Shown: piece after piece, positions 33,222-41,269 of the stretch
Layout: the number at the start of each line of letters is the position of its first letter
How positions within the stretch are numbered: position 1 is the stretch's first letter
DNA from: Promethearchaeota archaeon
Lineage (GTDB): Archaea > Asgardarchaeota > Lokiarchaeia > Sigyniarchaeales > SOKP01
Length of the DNA: 42,729 bases
Direction: 5' to 3'
NCBI GenBank assembly: GCA_016840545.1
Contig: JAEOSD010000005.1
Coordinates: 1 to 42,729, forward strand
The notes under the pieces: generated by a model
Databases searched by the model: none
Told to the model about the DNA's origin: nothing
The model's input: only the letters and a program-made list of their open reading frames with translations
Program-made: the position numbers and the translations under genes

Positions 33222-34790
33222 ATGGCAATAAATATTGACCCACTCTTCAAAGAATTATATACCAAATTCTTGGAAATTGATGATGATCTCGAAGCAGTGA
33301 TTGTTTCTGATCATGAAGGATTTGTAATTGCGGGAGAAAAGAAAGTTAGTGTAAATCTAGAATTAGTGTCGGTTCTAACTGGATTAATCCAACCTATTTT
33401 AGAACGTATGAGGAACGAATTCGCCTTTAAGAAATTTGGAACTGCAAGTTTTGATACGGAAAATTACCGTTTGTTGTTTATCTCCATTGATGAAACTACA
33501 ACTTTAAGTATAGTTCTAAATACTCTAGGTTCAATTGATAAAATTAGTCCATATGGATATTTTCTAGCAGAGAAGACCTCCCAAATATTAAATGCAAAAG
33601 ATGGAGACCTCATTCAATTAACTATACCGAATTTTGAAGTTGAAGCAAGTCTTTCTGAAAATTCTGGTAGGATAAAAGATCAAATATATCAAATGAGACT
33701 AGATTCAGGTGGTAAGTATAAATTTAAATGTATATTTATCGGTGATCATGAAGTAGGTAAAACATCAATAATTCGACAATTTGTAGAAAAGAAATTTTCT
33801 CAAGATTACCGTGCTACAATTGGGCTTAACATCTTGTCTCATTCTATCGAACTATATGAAAATGAAATAACATTTAATTTGTGGGATCTGGGTGCCCAAG
33901 AATTTTTTAAAAGGTTCCGCAAAACTTATTATACTGGTGCTCAAGCAGGATTTATTATGTTTGATGTGACAAATAGGGACTCCTTTTTGAATGTAAAAGA
34001 TTGGTATCATGAATTTAGAAATATATTAAAATATAAGCAACTCCCGATTGTCATTATTGGAAATAAGATTGATCTAACTGATCAGAGAGTTGTTGACTAT
34101 AAGGAAGCAGTGGAAGTAATAAACGACTTATCTAGTGAGCATTATGAAGGTGGGATTTCATATATAGAAACTAGTGCAAAAACAGGGGAAAATGTAGGGG
34201 ACGCATTCAGTTTAATTGCTTATCATTATATAATGAGAAGTATAGAAATAGAGGAACAACGTTTAAGGCTAGATTTGATGAATATATTAAATTCGATCTT
34301 AGATAAAAATGAAAAACTTGTAATTTCTTTTATCACTGAAAATCCTCTTTGGAGTCCTGGTTTACAAATTTTAACAGAAATTAATAAGCTTTGTGATTGT
34401 GAGAAGGTAAAAGACGATAGAGAGAGAAGATTATATGAATATTCAAATGGTTTAGTTATAAAGAATTTTCTCTTTGATGATTTTGATATTTCTGATTCTG
34501 ATGGAGTATTTATAATTTTTGATGCCCGAGAAAAGGAGCATATTGAACCAAAATGGAAAGAAACTGTAATAAAAATTATAAATAACATTACTGAGAATAA
34601 AGTAGCCCTAATAGGAATTAGAGTATCTGAAGCTATTGATTGGTCTCAACTAATGGAAGAATTTAATATAAATAAATACATAGAGAATAAAATGACTTCT
34701 TTACTATTTTTTAAATTTGGTATTGAATATCGCCTTGAAATCTATGATCAACTGGAAGTAATGTTAAACTCAATCAAAGATTTAAGTTAG
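33222..34790 (+). CDS. Roadblock-small GTPase fusion protein, paralog 1
   Basis: The 522-residue protein has three parts. Residues about 8-130 form a Roadblock/LC7 domain (LEAVIVSDHEGFVIAGEK, KFGTASFDTENYRLLFISID). Residues about 166-345 form a Ras/Rab-like G-domain: P-loop GDHEVGKTS at 174-182, switch I T199, N281-KID-284 and S318-AK. Switch II is D222-LGAQ-226, with Ala where Ras has the invariant Gly60. Residues about 350-522 are a C-terminal domain without nucleotide motifs. Its segments GVFIIFDAREKE and KVALIGIRV echo G-domain strands, so it may be a degenerate second G-domain. GAGGATTTAC precedes the ATG. The next gene is its tandem paralog. It is probably a self-regulated switch, which is inference. 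Confidence 0.88.
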   Translation: MAINIDPLFKELYTKFLEIDDDLEAVIVSDHEGFVIAGEKKVSVNLELVSVLTGLIQPILERMRNEFAFKKFGTASFDTENYRLLFISIDETTTLSIVLNTLGSIDKISPYGYFLAEKTSQILNAKDGDLIQLTIPNFEVEASLSENSGRIKDQIYQMRLDSGGKYKFKCIFIGDHEVGKTSIIRQFVEKKFSQDYRATIGLNILSHSIELYENEITFNLWDLGAQEFFKRFRKTYYTGAQAGFIMFDVTNRDSFLNVKDWYHEFRNILKYKQLPIVIIGNKIDLTDQRVVDYKEAVEVINDLSSEHYEGGISYIETSAKTGENVGDAFSLIAYHYIMRSIEIEEQRLRLDLMNILNSILDKNEKLVISFITENPLWSPGLQILTEINKLCDCEKVKDDRERRLYEYSNGLVIKNFLFDDFDISDSDGVFIIFDAREKEHIEPKWKETVIKIINNITENKVALIGIRVSEAIDWSQLMEEFNINKYIENKMTSLLFFKFGIEYRLEIYDQLEVMLNSIKDLS

Positions 34791-34928
34791 AACTATTCTT
34801 TATCCTTCATTTTCTGTAGAAAATAATGATTAATAAATAACCATTTTTAAAAATATGGGTTGCTATATTATTTGTAAGTATAATTTAAGATTAAAATTGA
34901 TCTAAATCAAAAAAAAGGGGCGCTTTAA

Positions 34929-36494
34929 TTGGTTATTAAAAGGAATAAACTTTTTCGTGAGTTATTAAGTAGTTTTTTAGATAGATTCCAGCAACTGGAA
35001 GCAGTTATTATATCTGACGTTGAAGGTTTAATTATCGCTGGAGAAAAAAGAAAAGATATTAGTAGTGACCTTGAAATTGTTTCCGTCTTGACTACTTTAA
35101 TCAATCCAGTACTTGAAAGAATAAGAAATGAGTTTGCGTTTCAGAAATTTGGTACCGCTAGTTTTGATACTGACGAATATAGATTATTATTTGTTTCAAT
35201 TGATCAAGAAAGAATTTTAAGCCTAATTTTGACAAGCATGGCCTCTATTGACGAAATATCACCTTATGCTTATTTCCTCACCGAGAAGAGTGCACAGATA
35301 TTACACGCTCAGGAAGATGATTTACTTCAATTAGCCATTCCAAATTTTGAGGAGGAAGTGGACAGACATGAAAAACTTAAACAACAAATATACCAAGTCG
35401 GTGATCTTGAAGAAAGGGGAGCATATGCATTTAAATTTGTTATTGTCGGGGATCATGAAGTTGGTAAGACCTCTATTATTCGTAGATTTGTAGAACGGAA
35501 GTTTTCTTTTGATTACCGTCCCACCATCGGTTTAAATATTTTAGCACATACGTTTACCTTTCAAGGAAATGAAATTAATTTAACTTTATGGGACATAGGA
35601 GCTCAGCAATACTTTAAAAGGTTCAGAAAGTTGTATTATTCTGGAGCTGAGGCAGCTTTTATTGTTTATGATATCACGAATCGCGAATCATTTGATAATG
35701 TTAAAAATTGGTATGATGAAATAACAGAATATATTAAAGAAGAAGAGATACCTATGGTGATTGCTGGTAATAAAACAGATTTAGAGGATCATAGAGTAGT
35801 TTCATTTCAACAGGGAGAAGATTTGGCAAATGCTCTTTCAGAAAAGGGATTATCTTATACAGAAACGAGCGCTCTAGATGGTACCAACGTTTCAGATGCT
35901 TTTAAGTTGATTGCATATCATTATATATTAAGAATAAAGCAAAAAGAAAAAGATATGATTAAAGATGAATTAGCAGATCTCATAATTTCCACCTTGAAAA
36001 AGCTTATTATTCTAGAATTATCCTTTATTACTGAAAACTTGAATTGGAGTCCTGGTTTCCATACTATAACCGAGTTAGACAAACTAGGTGAATATTCAAC
36101 AATTAAAGACAGTGCTCAAGAACAGTTATTTGCATATAAAAATGGTTTAATTATTAATAATTTTCCTTATGATAATTATAATCTTGCAAATACAGACGGT
36201 GCGTTTGTAATTTTTGATGCACGGGATAAAGAAGATATTGATCCTAAATGGAAAGATATTTTAATTGATATAATTAAAAAAATAAGAAAAAAGAGAGTTA
36301 TAATCGTTGGATTGAGAGTTATTGATGACAGTAATTTATCTCGGCTAATGGAACAATTCCATATCGAAGAAGATTTAGAGGAAAAGTTAGTTTCCATTCT
36401 ATTTCTTAAAATCGGTCTTGACTTTAGAGAACAGATGTTTGAAAATCTTAAAGTAATGCTAAATGCTATTGTAAATACCAGGGCAATAAAGTAA
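34929..36494 (+). CDS. Roadblock-small GTPase fusion protein, paralog 2
   Basis: The 521-residue protein is homologous end to end to the gene at 33222, with the same motif positions. It has a Roadblock domain at about 8-130, P-loop GDHEVGKTS 174-182, D222-IGAQ-226 and N281-KTD-284. The G5 motif is S314-A-L316, where the usual Lys is replaced by Leu, which may weaken guanine contact. The C-terminal domain (about 345-521) repeats GAFVIFDARDKEDIDPKWKD and KRVIIVGLRV. It starts at TTG 34929 with GGGG (about 34917-34920) at correct distance. The gap of 138 bases after paralog 1 allows co-transcription. The domain layout suggests a heterodimer, as with Rag or Lamtor pairs, but this is inference. 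Confidence 0.88.
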   Translation: MVIKRNKLFRELLSSFLDRFQQLEAVIISDVEGLIIAGEKRKDISSDLEIVSVLTTLINPVLERIRNEFAFQKFGTASFDTDEYRLLFVSIDQERILSLILTSMASIDEISPYAYFLTEKSAQILHAQEDDLLQLAIPNFEEEVDRHEKLKQQIYQVGDLEERGAYAFKFVIVGDHEVGKTSIIRRFVERKFSFDYRPTIGLNILAHTFTFQGNEINLTLWDIGAQQYFKRFRKLYYSGAEAAFIVYDITNRESFDNVKNWYDEITEYIKEEEIPMVIAGNKTDLEDHRVVSFQQGEDLANALSEKGLSYTETSALDGTNVSDAFKLIAYHYILRIKQKEKDMIKDELADLIISTLKKLIILELSFITENLNWSPGFHTITELDKLGEYSTIKDSAQEQLFAYKNGLIINNFPYDNYNLANTDGAFVIFDARDKEDIDPKWKDILIDIIKKIRKKRVIIVGLRVIDDSNLSRLMEQFHIEEDLEEKLVSILFLKIGLDFREQMFENLKVMLNAIVNTRAIK

Positions 36495-36634
36495 TAAATC
36501 TCTGATTATATCTAATACTTTAATCTTAATTTCATTCTCTTTGAAATTATAGTTCATAAAATTAAAACTTATCATAATAAGAATTATAAATAAATATGAT
36601 AAAAATTAAATAGTTAAGAGAAAGTGAGATTATA

Positions 36635-37198
36635 ATGGATATCATAATTAGACCTTTAACTTCAGATTTAATGGAAGATTTTTTACATTTTTTCGATAAC
36701 GTTGGATTTGTTAATAATCCCGATTGGGCTGGTTGTTATTGTCAATTTTATCATATCGAGGGTTCAAGGAAAAAGTGGGCTAAAAGAACCAAAGAACAAA
36801 ATAGAAATTCATCCAAGGCACTAATTACTTCTGGAAAGATGAAAGGCTTTTTTGCGTATTTAGATGAAAAACCGGTTGGATGGTGTAATGCTAATTCAAA
36901 AGAAAATTATTCATATGTTCTTTTTAAAGATGAGGCTGATGGTGAAAAGAAAATCGCAGGTATAGTTTGTTTTTTAATCGATCCTTCTTATCGAAAGAAA
37001 GGTGTTGCTAGATTGCTCTTAAAAGAAGTATGCGAATATTATAAAAGCAAGAAATATGATTATGTCGAATCTTATCCAGTTAAAAATGATAAATCAGATG
37101 CTCATAACTATCATGGTCCATACTCCCTATTTCTTTCGGAAGGTTTTTCCGTATTTAAAGAATTGAAGGGAATTTATGTGATGCGAAAAAAGTTATGA
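36635..37198 (+). CDS. GNAT-family acetyltransferase
   Basis: The 187-residue protein has the GNAT core. A long N-terminal segment (about 1-90, with an aromatic and Cys-rich piece DWAGCYCQFYH) is followed by strand KIAGIVCFLIDPSYRKKGVARLLL. That strand holds the acetyl-CoA pyrophosphate-binding R-x-x-G-x-A motif. Helix EVCEYYKSKKYDYVESYPV and a final GFSVFKELKGIYVMRKKL strand follow. The N-terminal WxGCYC(Q/E)F piece is found in a subgroup of uncharacterised GNATs. It probably acetylates a small amine or a protein; the substrate is unknown. ATG 36635 is used, with a GAAAGTGAG purine stretch upstream. It follows the GTPase pair on the same strand but with a gap of 140 bases, so it is likely separate. 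Confidence 0.8.
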   Translation: MDIIIRPLTSDLMEDFLHFFDNVGFVNNPDWAGCYCQFYHIEGSRKKWAKRTKEQNRNSSKALITSGKMKGFFAYLDEKPVGWCNANSKENYSYVLFKDEADGEKKIAGIVCFLIDPSYRKKGVARLLLKEVCEYYKSKKYDYVESYPVKNDKSDAHNYHGPYSLFLSEGFSVFKELKGIYVMRKKL

Positions 37199-37440
37199 AA
37201 TCATAATTCTTATAGGATGAATCTTAGCTAAATTTAACTTAAATTGAATAAGATTGTTAGGATAATAGAATTATTAAATTAGTAAAAAGCTATAAATCAG
37301 ATATTTGAAGATGATAATCTGATAATTTACGGCGTTCACACTTTTAGAAATTAAAAAAGATTCTTCTATACTTATAAAGCCTTTAGGATAATAGAACTCT
37401 TTTTCTTTATAAAAAAAAATAGAATTTTAACTTGAATTAT

Positions 37441-38199
37441 TTATTTCTTTAATTCTATGTGTATAATTTTTCTTATCCAATTCGGTAAAATAAATCCGAG
37501 GTAAATGAAGAATATTCCGATAATTCCTAGAATCCTGATAATGATAATTATCTCAATTATATCTGCAATCATCAAATCAATATTAACCGAAATCATAATA
37601 ATTGTCATACCGATCACTAAAAACCTACCTTTCCATTGAAGTTCACGACTCTGTCTCTTTCTCATCAATACAATACCTAAATGATAAGTGGTAATTGTAT
37701 TAATAATAAGAGAACTAAGAAAAGCTATTAATACGAAACCAGTATAATTAATTTCATAAGGAAAAATATCTGAACCAATCATTTCTAGGATAGGAGCACC
37801 AGAGGCTATAAAAAGGAAATAAATCAAATAAATGTAGAAAATAATAACATAAATAACATAACCTATCACTGTATATTTTACTTTTTTTTTAAATAACATG
37901 ACAAAGTATATGTAAAGCCAAGAAACTGTTGCAATTCCTATTCCCGCAGTGCCTATCAATAATTTTATCTGATAAGTAAAAATATTTTGAGTAAAAACCC
38001 AAAATATGTAATTAAGACCAACCTGGTAGTAACCCGCAGCTGAAAATAACATAAAAATCGAAAAGATATAAAGCATTGATTTTTTTGTTTTTATTGCTTT
38101 TGAAAGTACTAAAATACTTAGTAGAATTGTTATGAGATTATGAATAAAAGCAAGTGCTCCTGAAATTTGCATTTCTGGACTTAATTCGACAAATAACAT
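37441..38199 (-). CDS. Seven-helix membrane protein, unknown function
   Basis: The 252-residue protein has about seven hydrophobic helices, the first at residues 13-35. Its C-terminus ends with GIIGIFFIYLGFILPNWIRK and a short basic tail, a sequence seen at the end of 7TM sensor regions in archaeal kinases; no kinase follows. Basic loops (KAIKTKKS, FKKKVKYT and MRKRQSRELQWKGR) place several loops inside. The size and shape match the two 7TM genes at 15507 and 16153, but I cannot show homology by eye. It has no enzymatic motif. It lies 71 bases downstream of the NmrA-like gene on the same strand, so they may share a transcript. Confidence 0.6.
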   Translation of the reverse strand: MLFVELSPEMQISGALAFIHNLITILLSILVLSKAIKTKKSMLYIFSIFMLFSAAGYYQVGLNYIFWVFTQNIFTYQIKLLIGTAGIGIATVSWLYIYFVMLFKKKVKYTVIGYVIYVIIFYIYLIYFLFIASGAPILEMIGSDIFPYEINYTGFVLIAFLSSLIINTITTYHLGIVLMRKRQSRELQWKGRFLVIGMTIIMISVNIDLMIADIIEIIIIIRILGIIGIFFIYLGFILPNWIRKIIHIELKK

Positions 38200-38270
38200 T
38201 TGAATTTATCATTTTTAGTTATTTTGTATATAATAATCACTAAAGCTATTATTAAAAAATTTGTTTTTTT

Positions 38271-39125
38271 TTATTCTAACCACCTATCAGTATGATCCTT
38301 GATGAATTGTCTCATGGTTATGGGTTTTTTTCCTAAAATTTCTTCTACATCAGGATATATTTGATCTGCTTTCCCTAGTCTAACAATAAAATATATCATT
38401 TTCATTACTTTAACGAAATCTTTAGGAAATCCGTATGTTAACATTTTATTTACAAAAACTTTTGATTTAGGATTAGAATAGGTGATTTTTTTCCCTAATT
38501 CTTTTGTCATTAGATCAGAAATCTCATAAAAATCTAGAGCTTCGCAGCCAGACAAATTAAGTGTTTTGTTTAGAAAAGCACCTGATGTATCTCTAAATAC
38601 TTTTACTGCAACAGCGGCTATATCCCGAATATCTACAAAACTAATTTTTCCCTTACCAGCAGGAATTAAAAGATCTTTTTCTTTTCGTATAATTTCTCCA
38701 TGGACATTAATTAAATTTTGCATGAAGAAACTTGCTCTCAAAAAAGTATAATTAATGCCAGTTTTAATTAGATATTTTTCGATTTTATAATGCGGAACTC
38801 TCTTATTCACACCTATCATTGATAAAAATACAATATGTTCAATACTCGCTTCCTTAGCAGCATCAATAGCCGGAAAAATAGAATTTTTAAATTCCGTCAT
38901 ATGAGGAGGACGATTCAAAAACATTTTCTTCACATCTTTATATGCGTCATCATAAGTTTCAGGATTTTCTAGATCATAATATACATAATCTATATCATTT
39001 CCCACAACGTCCCTGACATCCTTAATATCAGCAGCTTTAAAGGAAATATTATTTTTTTTTAACGCCTTCACAATTTCAGAGCCTACATTCCCCGCTGCTG
39101 CTGTAATTAAAATCTTCCCTTCCAT
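38271..39125 (-). CDS. NmrA-like NAD(P)-binding protein (atypical SDR)
   Basis: The 284-residue protein begins with the Rossmann motif ILITAAAGNVGSEIVKAL (T/G-x-x-G-x-x-G pattern at about residues 8-16). It continues with an acidic strand (FKAADIKD), VYYDLENPETYDDA, MFLNRPPHMTEF, HIVFLSMIGVNK and YTFLRASFFMQNL. This order matches NmrA/HSCARG-like atypical short-chain dehydrogenases, which bind NADP(H) and may act as redox sensors or quinone reductases. The catalytic Tyr-x3-Lys of classical SDRs is seen only as HYKIEKYL, which may serve. It starts at ATG 39125. A perfect 10-base inverted repeat lies about 134 bases upstream. It probably shares a transcript with the 7TM gene. Confidence 0.85.
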   Translation of the reverse strand: MEGKILITAAAGNVGSEIVKALKKNNISFKAADIKDVRDVVGNDIDYVYYDLENPETYDDAYKDVKKMFLNRPPHMTEFKNSIFPAIDAAKEASIEHIVFLSMIGVNKRVPHYKIEKYLIKTGINYTFLRASFFMQNLINVHGEIIRKEKDLLIPAGKGKISFVDIRDIAAVAVKVFRDTSGAFLNKTLNLSGCEALDFYEISDLMTKELGKKITYSNPKSKVFVNKMLTYGFPKDFVKVMKMIYFIVRLGKADQIYPDVEEILGKKPITMRQFIKDHTDRWLE

Positions 39126-39258
39126 ATAAATTAAGCCTTAGCTATTTTTAATTAATAATAATTGTTATTCATAAATTTAATATATTTAGTTTTATCAATT
39201 GAGTTAGAGTAATCTTGTTATTGGCCCTAAAATCTAAAGTAAACTTAGAAATTATTTC

Positions 39259-39284
39259 AATATTGATTGATATTAATCAATATT
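39259..39284. promoter_or_regulatory. Perfect 10-base inverted repeat (candidate operator)
   Basis: AATATTGATT (39259-39268) and AATCAATATT (39275-39284) are exact reverse complements around a GATATT spacer. It lies about 134 bases upstream of the NmrA-like gene and about 350 bases before the histone, so the first is the likelier target. A dimeric winged-helix regulator could bind here. Confidence 0.4.
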
Positions 39285-39568
39285 TTAAAAAACTAACAAT
39301 AATTTAGTCTAGATAATATATAAGAAGTTTTTGGTTAATTGGGACAGTTTTAAACAAATTTAGATTGAAATTAACGAGTATTACAATCGTTAAATCACAA
39401 ATTTGAAGATTGAAAAAAATCTCTGATCTAATGGCTCAGAACTATTTCTATGGCTTTTCTTCTCAGACATCGTACTTTTGTCGATCGGGTGAAATTATTA
39501 ACCAAAACATATTCTATCGGAAATTTCACGCAACTTTTAAATATTTGAAAGAAGTATTATAATATAAT

Positions 39569-39596
39569 AAAGTTCATGTTGAAAAATGTGAACTTT
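39569..39596 (+). promoter_or_regulatory. Hairpin in the histone 5' leader
   Basis: AAAGTTCA (39569-39576) and TGAACTTT (39589-39596) pair perfectly, extended by two G-T wobbles, with a loop of eight bases. It ends 27 bases before the GGAGG ribosome site. A TATA candidate at about 39535-39546 would place transcription start just before it, so it should be in the mRNA leader. Confidence 0.45.
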
Positions 39597-39636
39597 GAGA
39601 AAAATTATATGAAATTATAAAGTGGAGGAAAAAAAT

Positions 39637-39849
39637 ATGGCTAAAAAAGTATTTGCCTGGAGTCCTGTTCGGAAGTTAATGAAAGATAATGCTGCTGAGA
39701 TGGTGGCACGGGATGCAGTAGATGCTCTGATAGATTATTTGGAGAAAACTGCTAAAGGAGTCACAAATAAAGCTTTGGAAATGACTCGTCATGCTGGGAG
39801 GAAGAAGTTGACTCTCGAGGACATGGACTTGGCTATGAAATTAATGTAA
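39637..39849 (+). CDS. Archaeal histone
   Basis: This is a 70-residue, single histone-fold protein: short helix 1 (SPVRKLMKDNAAEMVA), long helix 2 (ARDAVDALIDYLEKTAKGVTNKALEMTRHAG), and helix 3 after the RKKLTLEDMDLAMKLM loop. The RHAGRKKLTLEDMDLA end is the classic HMf-like signature. The frame extends upstream to a GTG at 39622, but GGAGG at 39624-39628 lies eight bases before the ATG at 39637, so the shorter form is correct. It starts MAKKVFAWSPV, slightly longer at the N-terminus than HMfB, with no tail. It packages DNA as dimers or longer hypernucleosome-like stacks. It is transcribed alone, with its own hairpin-containing leader. Confidence 0.95.
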   Translation: MAKKVFAWSPVRKLMKDNAAEMVARDAVDALIDYLEKTAKGVTNKALEMTRHAGRKKLTLEDMDLAMKLM

Positions 39850-40031
39850 ATATAATTATCAAAATTAAATTCTTCTTATCTTTTTTTTATTTTTAAAATT
39901 ATTAATTCTACACTCTCAAATCCTACTTCAATATTACTTCACATAGAGTTCTATTAATAATATGAAGAATTATCACATATTATTAGACATATACAAATTC
40001 TGAAGTTCAAATCTTATAAAAGCATAATAAA

Positions 40032-41246
40032 ATGAAATCTGAACAAGAATTGATGAGTAAAGAGCACGATAGGAGGAAATACAGACTAAACATATATAAG
40101 GCATATTTGTATCATTTCATTTTAGGAATTCATACTGTTAGAGCTGTTTATTTTATTTATATGAGTAAATGGGGGGGACTTTCATTTCCAGAACAAATGA
40201 TTTTGCAAGCATATTTTATGTTTGTGATTTTTTTATTAGAAATTCCTTCCGGAGCTATTGCAGATTACTTGGGAAGAAAAAAGGGATTAATGCTTTCTGC
40301 TTTGACAGTGATTATGGCAGCTTTTGCATATAGTATTATTCCTAACATATTCTTATTTTATATAGCAGAAACCTTATGGGCATTTAGTATTTCCTTAATC
40401 TCGGGAACCGATGAAGCATTTTTATACAGCTCATTAAAGATATCTGGTGAGGAAGATAAACTGCCAAAAGTTATGGGAAATATCCGAGTAGTGAATCTAA
40501 TTGCCTTAACTATTTCAGCACCACTAGGTCCATTTATAGCTGAATATGTATCTTTACAATTTACCATGACTTGCTTGGGGATTATTTATATTGGAGCATT
40601 TATTGTTTCCCTGACATATCATGAACCTAAGTACGATAATAAAGTTAAAACAGAAAGGTATTTATCTATCATCAAGGACGGATTTAAGGAATTAAAGAAA
40701 AATAAAATATTAAGAATTCTCAGTATTGATAGACTGTTTATTAATATCTTGATCTTCCTTCTATTTTGGACTTATCAACCTTATCTTGATGCGATTGGAG
40801 TTGATCGGTTGATATGGGGGTTCATTCTTTCTGGAATGAATTTAACAAACGCATCACTTGCATATTTGTATCCTAAAATTCTTAAGAAAATTGAAAAAAA
40901 ATTAAAATTCTTAATTGTTGTGGACATCATTAATGGAATAGCTTTTATATCCTTAGGATTAACAACAAATCCTATTCTAGGAGTTATAATTCTTTTTATT
41001 ATTGTTGGGTTTGGATATCCAAGGTTTTTAATTTATATGCATGGAATTAATAAACAAATCGAGTCCGAAAATAGAGCAACAGTTCTTAGTACAATAAATA
41101 TGTTCCAGAGCCTTTCAATGGCCCTACTTAATATAGTAACAGGATTTGTAGTCGCAACATGGAGCGTTTATTGGTTTTTTATATTCACCGGAATTGCAAT
41201 CCTAATCTTTACAATGTTTACACGAGTTAAGAGTGAATATCTTTAA
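40032..41246 (+). CDS. Major facilitator superfamily transporter
   Basis: The 404-residue protein has 12 hydrophobic helices in two halves, separated by a basic loop (about 195-225). The MFS signature after helix 2 is clear: GAIADYLGRKKGLMLSA (G-x-x-x-D-x-x-G-R-K). The N-terminus is charged (HDRRKYRLNIYKAYLYHFILG). The N-terminal SGTDEAFLYSSLK stretch and the IPSGAIAD motif are typical of an uncharacterised archaeal and Firmicutes MFS subgroup. The substrate is unknown. ATG 40032 is the start; no clear ribosome site is present. It lies 183 bases downstream of the histone with its own promoter region, and it converges with the sensor kinase. Confidence 0.9.
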   Translation: MKSEQELMSKEHDRRKYRLNIYKAYLYHFILGIHTVRAVYFIYMSKWGGLSFPEQMILQAYFMFVIFLLEIPSGAIADYLGRKKGLMLSALTVIMAAFAYSIIPNIFLFYIAETLWAFSISLISGTDEAFLYSSLKISGEEDKLPKVMGNIRVVNLIALTISAPLGPFIAEYVSLQFTMTCLGIIYIGAFIVSLTYHEPKYDNKVKTERYLSIIKDGFKELKKNKILRILSIDRLFINILIFLLFWTYQPYLDAIGVDRLIWGFILSGMNLTNASLAYLYPKILKKIEKKLKFLIVVDIINGIAFISLGLTTNPILGVIILFIIVGFGYPRFLIYMHGINKQIESENRATVLSTINMFQSLSMALLNIVTGFVVATWSVYWFFIFTGIAILIFTMFTRVKSEYL

Positions 41247-41269
41247 GGTATTTAGCGTAAAAAATTAAA

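Larger units (their letters stand above)
39126..39636. other. Intergenic region upstream of the histone gene
   Basis: This is the longest gap of the window. It contains the 26-base palindrome at 39259-39284 on the NmrA side and a hairpin at 39569-39596 in the histone leader. A TTTTAAATATTT TATA candidate lies at about 39535-39546. A 43-codon open frame (39431-39562) has no ribosome site and is not called. No tRNA or other structural RNA was recognised. Confidence 0.5.

Noticed and set aside
34226-34588. A 120-codon reverse open frame inside the first Roadblock-GTPase gene.
   Set aside because: It is opposite a conserved coding region that is matched by the paralog, and its composition is typical of antisense shadows.
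39431-39562. A 43-codon open frame upstream of the histone gene.
   Set aside because: It has no ribosome site and an unusual Phe/Tyr/Asn-rich composition. It overlaps the expected promoter of the histone gene.
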